Source of the DNA: Rhizobium sp. 18065
GTDB taxonomy: Bacteria > Pseudomonadota > Alphaproteobacteria > Rhizobiales > Rhizobiaceae
Assembly: GCF_902706095.1 (NCBI RefSeq)
Contig: NZ_CACSJP010000011.1
Coordinates: forward strand, 90,641 to 154,640
DNA: 64,000 nucleotides
Direction of reading: 5' to 3'
In this document: positions 49,886 to 59,388 of the stretch, piece by piece
Numbering within the stretch: the first letter of the stretch is position 1
How the letters are laid out: every line of letters begins with the position of its first letter
The notes under the pieces: model-generated
What the model was told of the DNA's origin: nothing
Databases searched by the model: none
What the model saw: the letters and a program-made list of their open reading frames with translations, nothing else
Program-made: the position numbers and the translations under genes

Positions 49886-52800
49886 TTGGGCATCCAGACG
49901 CGGACGAGCGACAGCAGCTTCTCCACGTCGAGCGGTTTGGCCATATAGTCATTGGCGCCGGCCTCGATGCAACGCTGCTGATCGTCGGGCATGGCCTTGG
50001 CGGTCAGCGTGATGATCGGCAGCTTCTTCCAGGCCGGGTTCTTGCGGATTTCACGGGTGGCGGTGAGACCGTCCATGACCGGCATCATGACGTCCATGAG
50101 CACCAGTTCGATCGGAGCATCCGAGGTTTTCTGCAAGGCCTCGAGCGCCTCTCGTCCGTTGCGCGCGATGTCGACGCTCGCCCCACGCGGTTCGAGAATA
50201 TTGGTGAGCGCATAAACATTGCGCACGTCGTCCTCAACGATAAGAATGCGCCGTCCTTCAAGCAGGGCGTCGCGGTTGCGGGCCTTTCGGATCATCTTCT
50301 GCTGTTCGTCGGGCAGCTCGGAGATGACCTGGTGCAGGAACAGGCTGACTTCGTCGAGCAGGCGCTCGGGAGACTTCGCCCCCTTGATGATGATCGACTT
50401 CGAATAGCGCCGCAGCTTCTGTTCATCGTCGCCGGACAGCTCGCGGCCGGTATAGACGATGACCGGTGGGAAAGAGTAGGCGCTTTCCTGGCTCAGCGTT
50501 TCCAGCAGCGTATAGCCGGAGGCGTCCGGCAGGGAGAGGTCCAGGACCATGCAGTCAAAGGTCTGGTCCTTGAGAAGATCCAGGCATTCGGCTGCTGTGC
50601 TCGCTGTGACGGTCTCGACATCGCCCGACCCGAGCAGTCTGGCTACGGCCTCGCGTTGGACGGGATCGTCCTCGACGATGAGAATGCGATGGACCCCTTG
50701 AGAAAGTTTCGCGTCGAGCTTTTGCAGGACCTCGACCAGTTGTTCCCGGTTGACCGGCTTGGTCATGTAGCCGACGGCTCCCAAGGAGTAGGCCGACTCT
50801 GTGTGATCGCCAGCGGAGACGACGTGGATCGGAATATGGCGCGTTTGGACATCGTGCTTCAGTCTATCGAGGACTGCGAGACCCGATTGGTCGGGTAGGC
50901 CCACATCCAGTACGATCGCGTTCGGCATGTGCTGCTTGGCAAGGTTCAACGCCTCCTCGGCTGTGCCGGCCACGATCGACTGAAAACCCAGCTCACGTGA
51001 CAGATCACGTACGATGGCAGCGAAGGTATCGTCGTCCTCAATGACGAGCAGGATCCGTTTGGTCGTGGTTATGGCGTCGCGATCATCCTCGACCTTACGA
51101 GACGGTTTTGCTGGCGCAATCGATCCAGCCTGTTCCGGCTGGACTGATGCCGAGATCGCCGAGACGGGCGACGGTTGATCTCGCGGCGCCACACTGGCCG
51201 GATTGTAGTGGTCGGGGACGGTCACAATGAACGTACTGCCCTCACCGGGCTCGCTCTGCAGTTCGAATTCTCCGCCGAGGAGCCGCACAAGCTCGCGCGA
51301 GATGGATAGACCAAGCCCTGTGCCGCCGAACCGCCGGCTGATCGTGCCATCGGCCTGGTGGAAGGCCTCAAAGACCCGTCGCTGCTGCTCCTTGGCGATG
51401 CCGATCCCGGTATCGGAAACCGAGAAAGCGATCTTGCCACCATCCAGCCCTCGAACAGAGAGCCTGACCTGCCCGGCGTCGGTGAACTTGATCGCGTTGG
51501 AAAGCAGGTTCTTGAGCACTTGTTCGAGCCGTTGCGGATCGGTCTCCAGTGTTTGCGGGCTATCTGGCGCGATTTCGACAGCGAAGGCCAGTTCCTTGTC
51601 CGCGGCAAGCGGTTCGAATACCTGGCGCAGATTGTTCGCCAGACGTTCGACCGCCACCGTTTCCGGCCTTATTTCCACACGGCCGGCCTCGATCTTCGAG
51701 AGATCGAGAATGTCGTTGATGAGGTTAAGGAGATCGTTGCCGGAGGACTGGATCGTCTTGGCAAACTTGACCTGCTCGTCGGTGAGGTTGTCTTCCGGAT
51801 TGTCGGCGAGGAGCTTGGCGAGGATCAATGACGAATTGAGCGGCGTGCGAAGCTCATGCGACATGTTGGCCAGAAAGTCCGACTTATATTGGCTTGCCTG
51901 CTCCAACTCTCGGGCTTTCAGCTGAACGGACGCATTGGCCCGCTCTAGGTCGTCGCGCTGTCCTTCCAACTGCTGGGCCTGCTCTTCAAGCTGTGAATTG
52001 GTCTGTTCGAGTTCGACCTGTTGTTGCTCGAGGCGGGCCTGGCTTTCTTTCAGCACCCGGCTTTGTTCCTCCAGTTCTTCGTTGGAAACGCGGAGCTCCT
52101 CGCTCTGTGTTTGCAACTCCTCTGACTGTCTCTGAGTTTCTTCTAGGAGGTCCTGGAGCTCGGCACGGTAAATCGCCGACCGGACGGCGATGGCGACCCC
52201 CTCCGAGGCACGCTCGAGAAGGGTTATGACGCGTTCATCAACCGGGTGCAGAAAGCCGAGCTCGATCACCGATTTGACCGCGCCATCGACGCTGCCGGGA
52301 ACAATGACAAGATGTTTCGGTTTGTCTTTTCCGAGCGCCGAACCGAAGGCAAGATACCCGTCCGGTACTTCGCCGATCACCATTGATCGGCCTTCGGCGG
52401 CCGCCTGCCCCAGCAAACCCTCTCTGGGCCTGAACTGCGCCGGCACGCTGGCCCCATCCGGAATTCCATAGGTGGATGCGCGCTCGAATTGCTGGCTCTT
52501 TGCAGTAAAGACTGCTCCGGCCACCGCGCCGACATAACGTGCGAGGAAATCAAGGATGCTGTTACCGAGCTGGTCGAGTTGCTGATCTCCCAGTGCGGCT
52601 GCCGCCAAGCCGACCTGTCCGGACTGTAGCCATTCGTCACGGCGGCGAGCCAACGTGGCACGCCGGATCAGAAAACCGATCGTGGCGGTCAGGAGAATGC
52701 CAAGCAGCCCGGACAAGAGGGTGCTGACGAGCGCACGCTGCTGAGCATCCTCCATCTCGACAAGGCGACGGGCGCGAACCTCTCCTTCCGCCTGACTGAT

Positions 52801-53310
52801 CGCGGCTATCTGCGCGCGGATCGCATCCATCTCGATCTTGCCGCGGTCGGAATTGACGATTGCGAGCGCGGCTTCTAGGCTTTGGGTACGACGAAGGTCG
52901 ATGGTTTCACTCAATTCTTTTAGTTTGGCGTCGACATGTTGCCGAAGCGCCTTCAACCGCTCACCCTGGCCTGGGTTGGCGCCGGTGAGCTCACCGATCT
53001 CATCAAGCTGTGGCGGGACTGCCCCGAGGGCGACCGTGTAAGGAGCGAGATAGGCCTCGTTGTTTGTAAGAAGAAATCCGCGCTGACCGGTTTCGGCATC
53101 TTGAACCTGCGAGAACAACTCATCGAGCGCGACGATGGCAATGTGGGTCTGCACAATCCGCAGGTTGCCTTCCCGAATGGCCTGCGAATTAAAGTATGCG
53201 ACAAGGGCGCTGACGACAAAAAAGATAACCGCCGCAGCTAGGCCAAATGCCACACTGAGATCAAGGCCCAGTACCAATTTGTTGGATGGGGGCCGTTGGT
53301 TTCGATTCAT
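49882..53310 (-). CDS. CHASE3-GAF hybrid histidine kinase with three receivers
   Basis: A 1142-residue membrane kinase. TM1 at about 17-37, CHASE3-type periplasmic domain to about 185, TM2 at about 190-212, GAF at about 250-385 and a Gln/Glu-rich coiled coil (about 385-480). Then HisKA with His in KSDFLANMSHELRTPLNSSL, the ATPase domain (NLLSNAIKFTDAG, DTGIGIAKEQQ, GTGLGLSIS), and three receivers (Asp in IVLDVGLPDQSG, VLDLSLPDASG, LMDVMMPVMDG). Its layout is like that of receptor-kinases linked to CheB/CheR. It is the first gene of the cluster; 53311-53478 upstream should hold its promoter. Confidence 0.92.
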   Translation of the reverse strand: MNRNQRPPSNKLVLGLDLSVAFGLAAAVIFFVVSALVAYFNSQAIREGNLRIVQTHIAIVALDELFSQVQDAETGQRGFLLTNNEAYLAPYTVALGAVPPQLDEIGELTGANPGQGERLKALRQHVDAKLKELSETIDLRRTQSLEAALAIVNSDRGKIEMDAIRAQIAAISQAEGEVRARRLVEMEDAQQRALVSTLLSGLLGILLTATIGFLIRRATLARRRDEWLQSGQVGLAAAALGDQQLDQLGNSILDFLARYVGAVAGAVFTAKSQQFERASTYGIPDGASVPAQFRPREGLLGQAAAEGRSMVIGEVPDGYLAFGSALGKDKPKHLVIVPGSVDGAVKSVIELGFLHPVDERVITLLERASEGVAIAVRSAIYRAELQDLLEETQRQSEELQTQSEELRVSNEELEEQSRVLKESQARLEQQQVELEQTNSQLEEQAQQLEGQRDDLERANASVQLKARELEQASQYKSDFLANMSHELRTPLNSSLILAKLLADNPEDNLTDEQVKFAKTIQSSGNDLLNLINDILDLSKIEAGRVEIRPETVAVERLANNLRQVFEPLAADKELAFAVEIAPDSPQTLETDPQRLEQVLKNLLSNAIKFTDAGQVRLSVRGLDGGKIAFSVSDTGIGIAKEQQRRVFEAFHQADGTISRRFGGTGLGLSISRELVRLLGGEFELQSEPGEGSTFIVTVPDHYNPASVAPRDQPSPVSAISASVQPEQAGSIAPAKPSRKVEDDRDAITTTKRILLVIEDDDTFAAIVRDLSRELGFQSIVAGTAEEALNLAKQHMPNAIVLDVGLPDQSGLAVLDRLKHDVQTRHIPIHVVSAGDHTESAYSLGAVGYMTKPVNREQLVEVLQKLDAKLSQGVHRILIVEDDPVQREAVARLLGSGDVETVTASTAAECLDLLKDQTFDCMVLDLSLPDASGYTLLETLSQESAYSFPPVIVYTGRELSGDDEQKLRRYSKSIIIKGAKSPERLLDEVSLFLHQVISELPDEQQKMIRKARNRDALLEGRRILIVEDDVRNVYALTNILEPRGASVDIARNGREALEALQKTSDAPIELVLMDVMMPVMDGLTATREIRKNPAWKKLPIITLTAKAMPDDQQRCIEAGANDYMAKPLDVEKLLSLVRVWMPK

Positions 53311-53478
53311 GGCTTCTCTCTGACAGCTTGCCTTAAAAGGCTGGTGATAGCATGGTTTGACGGCATTCGCCGACGATTTGGCTCTAGCGCGTACTGCAAT
53401 TCAGATCCACGTCAGGCCACGTAGAGCATTCTGGCAAGTCACTGAATGACCATCGCCGAAGGTTGGGTGACGCACTTT

Positions 53479-54243
53479 TCATGGAACCCGGTCCAGCAAT
53501 GACCGAAGGTTCGAGACGATAACCTTTGTCATCGCGCCCGATGAAACCCCAAGGACGGCCGCCGTAGCGTCGGCGACAAACGGCACGTCGCTCGGTTCGG
53601 TCGCCTTTCCCTCAAGCTGGGTGAACGGCCCGTCCGTTTCGGTGAGGAGGCGGTCCCGCGGCAGGCTTGCGATCAGGTCTCGACCGCGATCGGTTCGTGT
53701 CATTTCGGCATTGATAGAGAAGTAACACCCTAGAGCCACCGCTCTGCGAGCCTCGCTCTTGCTGCCAGTGAACCAATGAAGCACGACGGTCCCGCTGTCT
53801 CGTGGAAGATAAGTTTCGATCATGTCCAGAACCGTGGGCGCGCTCCTGACGCTGTGTACCGTGAGTATTTTGCCGCCGGCTTCGGCGCATCGTATGAGCA
53901 CACGCTGAAACACATGTTTTTGAGCTTCCAGCGACTTGTAGAAGCGAGGGCCCGCATCGAGACCGACCTCGCCCACGTAGCGTGTCTCGGGCAAATGACG
54001 TTCCCACAATGGCAGTTCATCGGCGCGGTCGGCAACCAGTTGAGGGTGTAGCCCCAGCGCTGCGCGAACATAGCGTGTGTGTCGCGTGAGTTCGTGGTTG
54101 CGTGCCCACGCTCTCGGCGTCGTCGTCACCGTCAGCGTATAGATCCGCGCGGCTTCCGCCCTTGCGACGGCCGCTGCGTGATCGGGATAGAGGTCGAGGT
54201 GACAGTGGAAATCCACGCCACGGATTGATGCCGTCTCGCTCAT
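53479..54243 (-). CDS. qatD: QatD: TatD-family metal-dependent nuclease
   Basis: A 254-residue TIM-barrel hydrolase of the TatD type, the fourth component of the QatABCD anti-phage system. Metal ligands are kept: H13 and H15 in VDFHCHLDLYPDH, Glu in YVGEVGLDAGP, His in ILTVHSVRSAP, His in VVLHWFTGSK and Asp in LLTETDGPFTQ. It overlaps qatC by 4 bp and is the last gene of the defence operon. A lone TatD would be housekeeping, but the qatABC context makes QatD the right reading. Confidence 0.9.
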   Translation of the reverse strand: MSETASIRGVDFHCHLDLYPDHAAAVARAEAARIYTLTVTTTPRAWARNHELTRHTRYVRAALGLHPQLVADRADELPLWERHLPETRYVGEVGLDAGPRFYKSLEAQKHVFQRVLIRCAEAGGKILTVHSVRSAPTVLDMIETYLPRDSGTVVLHWFTGSKSEARRAVALGCYFSINAEMTRTDRGRDLIASLPRDRLLTETDGPFTQLEGKATEPSDVPFVADATAAVLGVSSGAMTKVIVSNLRSLLDRVP

Positions 54244-55610
54244 CCGGGTCTCGTCCTCACGCCCTTCAGGAGGTCCCCGACTTCCTCAAGTCCGCGTCGG
54301 TACACGTCCGCGAGAGCGGCTTGCCGCTGCGGACTTTCATCGAAGAGCGGTCCCGGTTTGTGAATGAGGAGCGGCGCCAATCCCGGACGCGCCCGAAGGC
54401 GCTCGATGGCAAGCTGGAAGGAGCGGACCTGCACCCCTTCCGACTGTCGGGTGTCCAGCACGTGAGCGGCGAGATCGGGCACGGTATAGACCGTCGGATC
54501 GGTATCAGGCCGCAAGCCCTTAAGCAGGGCCGCGCGCCGTATAAGACAAGGCAGGCAATAGCCGCAGTGTTGTGTGCCGAGCCCTTGCCATCTCCCTTTC
54601 GTGGGGGAGGCGCAGGAGAGCGATGCCGGCGTGAGCTGACGCAGAAGCGTCAGGTTGGCGCATTCCTCTGCCATCTCGCCTTTCGTGCGATCCCAATAGG
54701 GGTTCTCGATGCGGCCAACGATCCCGAGCTCGGCCAGGGCATCATTCCAACGGGCGATATAGAAGGGATGCGTCGTGCGCGTGCTCAGCGCGCCGAGCCG
54801 GAGCGGGTCGAGCGGCACGTTGACCGCGATCAGGCCGTTTTCGGGTACTTTCAGAGTGAAGGCCCGCTCAAGGCCGGTGCCCGCGAATATCCCCAGAGCG
54901 AAGAAGAGGAAAGACCGCCCTCGCGTGGTGTTCTCCCCAGCCGATCCACGCACCAAACCATCGGGGAAAGCCATCCAGAGACGCAGGCGCTCGAAGCCTC
55001 GTCCGCGATACTGCGCTTTGAGCGCCTCGTAGATTGTTCCTTGCGCATCGCTGGTGGCGCCTTCGCCGGCATGACTGATGAGCAGCGGGATACGGCCCGC
55101 CTCGAGGGCATCGATCGCTCCGATCAGACTGTCGAGGCCGCCCGAGAACAAGGCGAGGTCGTCGAAAAGAGGTCCCAGCAGCCTTGCGGGAGCCGTTGAA
55201 GCCACGCGCGCGAAGCGCGGTGGACGGGAGCGGAATCCCAACGACCAACGATCACCGGTGAGGAAGTTCAACAGTCTTTCGAATGTCGAGGCGGCGCCCT
55301 GCCAGCGACCCACGTCCGAGACGGGGACGATCAAGCGCAATTCACGCGTCCAGCCATCCTGGGATTCGCTATCGCGCGAGACGCGGGTGTCGGCAGCATG
55401 AACATGCGCCGCCAATACCAGGAGATCCACGCCGATTTCCGACGGGAAGACCCCGAGGCGAGAAACATCGGTCAATGCGCGCCCGATCCCATGGTCGAGT
55501 GTTCGTTCGCCGACGACGAGGTCGAGCCGGGTTTCGGCTTCTCCGTCGCCCAGTGGCATACGGTCACGATCGCCAGGCCCGTAGCGGCCAGTGATAACAT
55601 GTCTCCTCAT
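54240..55610 (-). CDS. qatC: QatC: QueC-like 7-cyano-7-deazaguanine synthase homologue
   Basis: A 456-residue protein. The first ~150 residues are specific to the Qat type (GRYGPGDRDRMPLGDGEAET). The PP-loop ATP site is SGGLDS at 156-161 (DDLALFSGGLDSLIGAIDAL). A QueC-type zinc site remains at Cys333, Cys349, Cys352 and Cys355 (QHCGYCLPCLIRR). QueC makes preQ0; in defence systems, QueC-like proteins are thought to attach a deazaguanine group to a partner. ATGA overlaps couple it to qatB upstream and qatD downstream. Confidence 0.92.
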   Translation of the reverse strand: MRRHVITGRYGPGDRDRMPLGDGEAETRLDLVVGERTLDHGIGRALTDVSRLGVFPSEIGVDLLVLAAHVHAADTRVSRDSESQDGWTRELRLIVPVSDVGRWQGAASTFERLLNFLTGDRWSLGFRSRPPRFARVASTAPARLLGPLFDDLALFSGGLDSLIGAIDALEAGRIPLLISHAGEGATSDAQGTIYEALKAQYRGRGFERLRLWMAFPDGLVRGSAGENTTRGRSFLFFALGIFAGTGLERAFTLKVPENGLIAVNVPLDPLRLGALSTRTTHPFYIARWNDALAELGIVGRIENPYWDRTKGEMAEECANLTLLRQLTPASLSCASPTKGRWQGLGTQHCGYCLPCLIRRAALLKGLRPDTDPTVYTVPDLAAHVLDTRQSEGVQVRSFQLAIERLRARPGLAPLLIHKPGPLFDESPQRQAALADVYRRGLEEVGDLLKGVRTRPG

Positions 55611-56506
55611 TCGCCCTCCGCCTCCGCCTCACCCATAATCCGAAGGATGCCGAATGCCTGCTCATAGACGCGCCCGACAAAGGCGAGCACACGATCGGGC
55701 GTCAGCGCAGCGGCCGCAGCCCGTGCCGTCGTCAGCGCATCGGCGACCCCGCGCCTGATGAAATCGTTGAGCTGCGCCTGTACGCGCGCGGCTTCCCGGC
55801 TGTCGCTGGGCAGTGTCACTGTCCTTGCCCCGATATCGTTGCAGAGCCGGGCTTCGATCGCATTCGTCGCATAGAGTTCGAAAACAGTCTGCATCTGTTC
55901 GGCGGTGATGCCGTCGAGGTCCGTGATGCCTGCTCCGGCGAGGTCGGCGATGGTTTCTATGAAGGCTTCACGGGCGATACCTTCATCGATCGACCCGCCA
56001 TCGGGGCAGACATAATCCGCGAGACCGAGAAAGATCTCTTCGATCGGCCTGCCGGCCAGGCCGTCGAGGTTGAGGGCGCGCAACGCTTCGGTGGCACCAC
56101 GGTTGACTGCATCCGACAGGAAGCCGAGCAGGCGACTGCCGGCGCCCCGGGCCGACCCCATCCGCGCGGCCGCCGTACGCGCGCCGCCGGAGGACGAACC
56201 AACATAGTGAGATACAGCGCGGCCGAGACTTCTGCGGTCGTCACCGCCGGAACCGGCGAAGCGCGAAAAATTGTTGCGCGCCGCTGAAAAGCGGGTTGGA
56301 TCCGCGATCGGTGGCAGTGGAGGTCTCACTGGCGCAACCGGCGGCGCGTCAGGTGGTGTTCCGTCAGGGGGAGCGCCGTCCGGCGGCTGACCCGGAGAAG
56401 CAGGCGTACCGTCAGGTGCTGCCGGCGCGGCGCCGTCATCCCCAAGCCAGCTTGGGACAAGAGGAGTGCTGCCGCCCTGACCGCCAAATGCGCTGGATGT
56501 GCCCAT
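55607..56506 (-). CDS. qatB: QatB: protein partner of the Qat system
   Basis: A 299-residue protein of unknown biochemistry, the second component of QatABCD. The N-terminus MGTSSAFGGQGGSTPLVPSW is a Gly-rich tag typical of QatB. A long Pro/Ala/Gly linker (about 25-70) leads to a helical domain (about 95-295; SRLLGFLSDAVNRGATEALR, GLADYVCPDGGSIDEG). Met1 would be removed to expose Gly2. The ATG overlaps the qatA stop by one base (TGATG), with GGGAGG upstream. Function inferred from position and N-terminal pattern. Confidence 0.87.
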   Translation of the reverse strand: MGTSSAFGGQGGSTPLVPSWLGDDGAAPAAPDGTPASPGQPPDGAPPDGTPPDAPPVAPVRPPLPPIADPTRFSAARNNFSRFAGSGGDDRRSLGRAVSHYVGSSSGGARTAAARMGSARGAGSRLLGFLSDAVNRGATEALRALNLDGLAGRPIEEIFLGLADYVCPDGGSIDEGIAREAFIETIADLAGAGITDLDGITAEQMQTVFELYATNAIEARLCNDIGARTVTLPSDSREAARVQAQLNDFIRRGVADALTTARAAAAALTPDRVLAFVGRVYEQAFGILRIMGEAEAEGE

Positions 56507-58476
56507 CAGCGGCCTCCCTGCCGGGTGCGCAAAACACCGTTGGCGGCCGTCTTCAGCATCAGCCCACCGTCCTTACCCCATGTCTGCAGCAGTCGATCGT
56601 AACGCTGGACGGCCTCACCGTCCTTGATGACGCCCTCCCAGCCTCCGCACACCCATGGACCGAGGCGATCTCGAGGAAGTGCGTCGAGAAAATCGAGGAG
56701 TTGGCCCTGAAGCGTGGGATGGGCCTTGATCAATACCGCGAGACCTGCCGCGCCGGCGGGCTCCGTGTCGAAGGCGTCAGCGCCGACGATGCGGCCGCGA
56801 ACCGCTTCGAACACCTGTGCAGCCTCAGGTGGGGCGAGCCGCTTGAGATCGGCTTCCAGTCCCTGCACGACGAACTTCCCGCCGAAGAGTTGCTCGACGA
56901 CAGCCGCCAGGTGTCCGAGAACGGAGGCGGCGCCGAAATAGTCCTTCCGATCCTTGGCCACAAACAGGTAGGGACGGAGATCCTCGTCGCCGATCATTGT
57001 GGGCACCATCGCCCAAGCTTTGATGACGGGCGACGAGAGCCACTCACCCAAAAGCGCGCTCTCCGTCGACTTCACCACTTCAAGCGCGGGTTTCGCGCTT
57101 TCGGCGTCTTTACCGGTTGTTTTCGCCGCCTTCGCCTTCGGTTTGTCGTCCTCCTTCTTTTTCGCTGCGGCTTCCAGAGGAGCCAGATCGGCGCATTTGC
57201 CATCGCTCGCAGCCGCGGCTGCGGCGGCGATCTGGTCGAACAACCGCGGAATGAACCGTTCGGCGAGCATCAGCTTGGCGAGGACGGGCAGCTTCACGTC
57301 ATCACCGAAACCCCGCGCCTCGGCGGTGAGCTGTCGCAGAACCAGCGTATTGAGGAAGCGCTTGATCTGTCGTGGGTTGCCCTTCGTGCCGCTAGCGAGG
57401 ATCGGTCCGATCTGATCGCTGAGGGCGAGCGCATTATTCGCACGGGACGCCTTGTCGCCAAGGGCGGTTCTGACCGAGGCGGAATCCAGCGCACCTGAGG
57501 TCCAGGGACGTTTCAGGCGCTCTCGTGCGACGCCAATTAGTTTGTTGAACGCCGGATCGTCGTCACCCAGTTCGGACCCGACGAGCAGCAACGTCACGTA
57601 GATGCGCGTTTCGGTGTCGCCCAGCGCGGGGATTCGAAATGGGACCTGGATCAGCTTCTCGAGATAGTTGCGGGCATATGTCTGCGGTCCGGTCGTATCA
57701 GGCAGATCCGGGAAATGCTTGCGCACGGCGTATTCGATCATCGCCTCGTCTGCCGCGACCACGAACGCGGTCCGTGACGTGAAGACAAACAGCCGGACCG
57801 CTTCCAAGGTTTCGATGGCTGTGTCCGGGAGGCAGCGATCGAGGTCATCGATGAGGACGACGAGCTGTTCGACACCCGCCTTTTCAAGGAGTTCATCGAA
57901 GGCTTTGCGGAAGGCGTTGATCTCCTCTGGAACGTTGGCGCTTTCACCTTCCCCGTCTTTCAGCAGCCCCTTTACGCCATCGATAGCCGACTGGACATTA
58001 TCCTTGGTGGCGAGCTTCGCCGGATCGGAAAGGAAACCCTCCAATGTGCCGACGATTGCACCGATCTGGTCGGGCGTGGGGATGCCCGTAAACGCGGTGA
58101 AAGCGAGACCGCCAGCTTTCTTGGCGACCTTGAGCCAGTCGATACGGCGGAACACATCCTTGACGGCTTCACCTGCCCGCGTCAGCGCCGGCCGCTTCTC
58201 GATGAGCCCGGTGACGATGCCCTCGATCAGGGCGATCTTGGCATCCTCGAACCCCTGAAAACGCCATCCGTTGAACTTGAGGCAAAGGACCTTCGATTCC
58301 TTCTCGAAACCAGCTTCGATCATCTCCAGGACGCTCGATTTGCCGGCGCCCCAGTCGCCATGCACGCCGATCGTCACCGGTTGATCAGGGCGATCTCGCA
58401 GCAGCTGAATAATCGTCGTGGCGATCGCCTCGTTGTTGAGAAGATCAACCTTGGTTTCGTTGTCTGTCAGGATCAT
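56506..58476 (-). CDS. qatA: QatA: KAP-family P-loop ATPase
   Basis: A 656-residue ATPase of the KAP type. Walker A GDWGAGKS at residues 40-47, Walker B LVVLIDDLD at 205-213, sensor region NPRQIKRFLNTLVLRQL near 365. Short hydrophobic stretches (AGGLAFTAFTGIPTPDQIGA) lie in the KAP insertion and could touch the membrane. A Lys/Ala-rich low-complexity linker lies near residue 440. It starts within the nuclease gene (ATGA-type, 4-bp overlap), making it part of one translational chain. KAP ATPases are commonly the sensor or motor of defence systems. Confidence 0.92.
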   Translation of the reverse strand: MILTDNETKVDLLNNEAIATTIIQLLRDRPDQPVTIGVHGDWGAGKSSVLEMIEAGFEKESKVLCLKFNGWRFQGFEDAKIALIEGIVTGLIEKRPALTRAGEAVKDVFRRIDWLKVAKKAGGLAFTAFTGIPTPDQIGAIVGTLEGFLSDPAKLATKDNVQSAIDGVKGLLKDGEGESANVPEEINAFRKAFDELLEKAGVEQLVVLIDDLDRCLPDTAIETLEAVRLFVFTSRTAFVVAADEAMIEYAVRKHFPDLPDTTGPQTYARNYLEKLIQVPFRIPALGDTETRIYVTLLLVGSELGDDDPAFNKLIGVARERLKRPWTSGALDSASVRTALGDKASRANNALALSDQIGPILASGTKGNPRQIKRFLNTLVLRQLTAEARGFGDDVKLPVLAKLMLAERFIPRLFDQIAAAAAAASDGKCADLAPLEAAAKKKEDDKPKAKAAKTTGKDAESAKPALEVVKSTESALLGEWLSSPVIKAWAMVPTMIGDEDLRPYLFVAKDRKDYFGAASVLGHLAAVVEQLFGGKFVVQGLEADLKRLAPPEAAQVFEAVRGRIVGADAFDTEPAGAAGLAVLIKAHPTLQGQLLDFLDALPRDRLGPWVCGGWEGVIKDGEAVQRYDRLLQTWGKDGGLMLKTAANGVLRTRQGGR

Positions 58477-59330
58477 CGGCTCCCCCCGTTCTGATCGAAA
58501 AGTTCCCGGACCGAGATGTGGGGTCGGCCCGTCTCGGCCGCCCTGCGGACCTTGCGCTCAAGCACCGCCTTCAGCGGAATCTGGCGATCGAGCGCATCGT
58601 AGATGTCACGGCCGTCCATACAGATGAGCCGCTTGCCCGAGCCGAACGCAGTCAGCCCCTCGGCCGTGAAACCATTATAGCTGACGAAGAGTCCTCGCGC
58701 CCAGGCCGCCTTCTGTTCGAGCTTACCGTGGAAAACGTGCAGATCGGCGACGCCGGTCGGCAACGCATGCCACTTCGCCTCGAAAAGGTAGGTCTCCTCG
58801 CCAAGCAGGAAGCTGCCATCGATCTGCTCGCCGGTGTTGCGGAATGGCTCTCGGGCGGTCAGACCCGCCATATCGAAGCTGCGCTTCAGGAAAGCCTCGA
58901 AAGCGTAGCCTCGCTCATGGGCTTGAAGCGATGCGACGGCCACGAGTTCGTCTCGCAACTCGGCGAGGAGACGCCAGTCGAATGCCGGCCGGGGAGCCTC
59001 ACCAGCGCCATTGGAAGCATCTCCTGTCAGGCGCGCCAGAAGTGTCAGATACCGTCCTTCCGCGTTGACAACAGGATCCGGCTGACCTGTGCGCGAGAGG
59101 TATTCGCCGCGATGTTCCCAAAGCGCCCGTAGCGCGCGGATGGCCGTGGCGTCGTCGACTTTCTGGAGGAAGCAACGCAAGCGCTTGCCCTTTGATCCGC
59201 CGTGCTCGGCGTAGATCGGATCGTCTATGTCGATGTCGAGTTCGGCAGCAAAGAATTGCGAGAAGCTCGAATCCGAAAAATCCAGTACGTAGCCACGCCC
59301 CCGCGCGAATTCGACGAGGTCCTCAATCAA
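58473..59330 (-). CDS. PD-(D/E)XK (Mrr-like) nuclease coupled to qatA
   Basis: A 285-residue protein with a restriction-endonuclease-like domain in its second half. The catalytic pattern is E145 (GYAFEAFLKRSF), D171 (GEQIDGSF) and E184-x-K186 (YLFEAKWHAL), followed by LFVSYNGFTAEGLTAF, the Mrr-type strand-helix. The first ~110 residues (MIEDLVEFARGRGYVLDFSD) form a separate helical domain. Its last four bases overlap qatA. Classical QatABCD has no such gene, so this may be a fifth subunit or a co-travelling effector. Not a fragment: all catalytic residues are present. Confidence 0.85.
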   Translation of the reverse strand: MIEDLVEFARGRGYVLDFSDSSFSQFFAAELDIDIDDPIYAEHGGSKGKRLRCFLQKVDDATAIRALRALWEHRGEYLSRTGQPDPVVNAEGRYLTLLARLTGDASNGAGEAPRPAFDWRLLAELRDELVAVASLQAHERGYAFEAFLKRSFDMAGLTAREPFRNTGEQIDGSFLLGEETYLFEAKWHALPTGVADLHVFHGKLEQKAAWARGLFVSYNGFTAEGLTAFGSGKRLICMDGRDIYDALDRQIPLKAVLERKVRRAAETGRPHISVRELFDQNGGSR

Positions 59331-59388
59331 CCGCAGATCGATGGATCGTATCGAGCTAATGAACGTCCTCCCCCGAACACCAGTGTAT

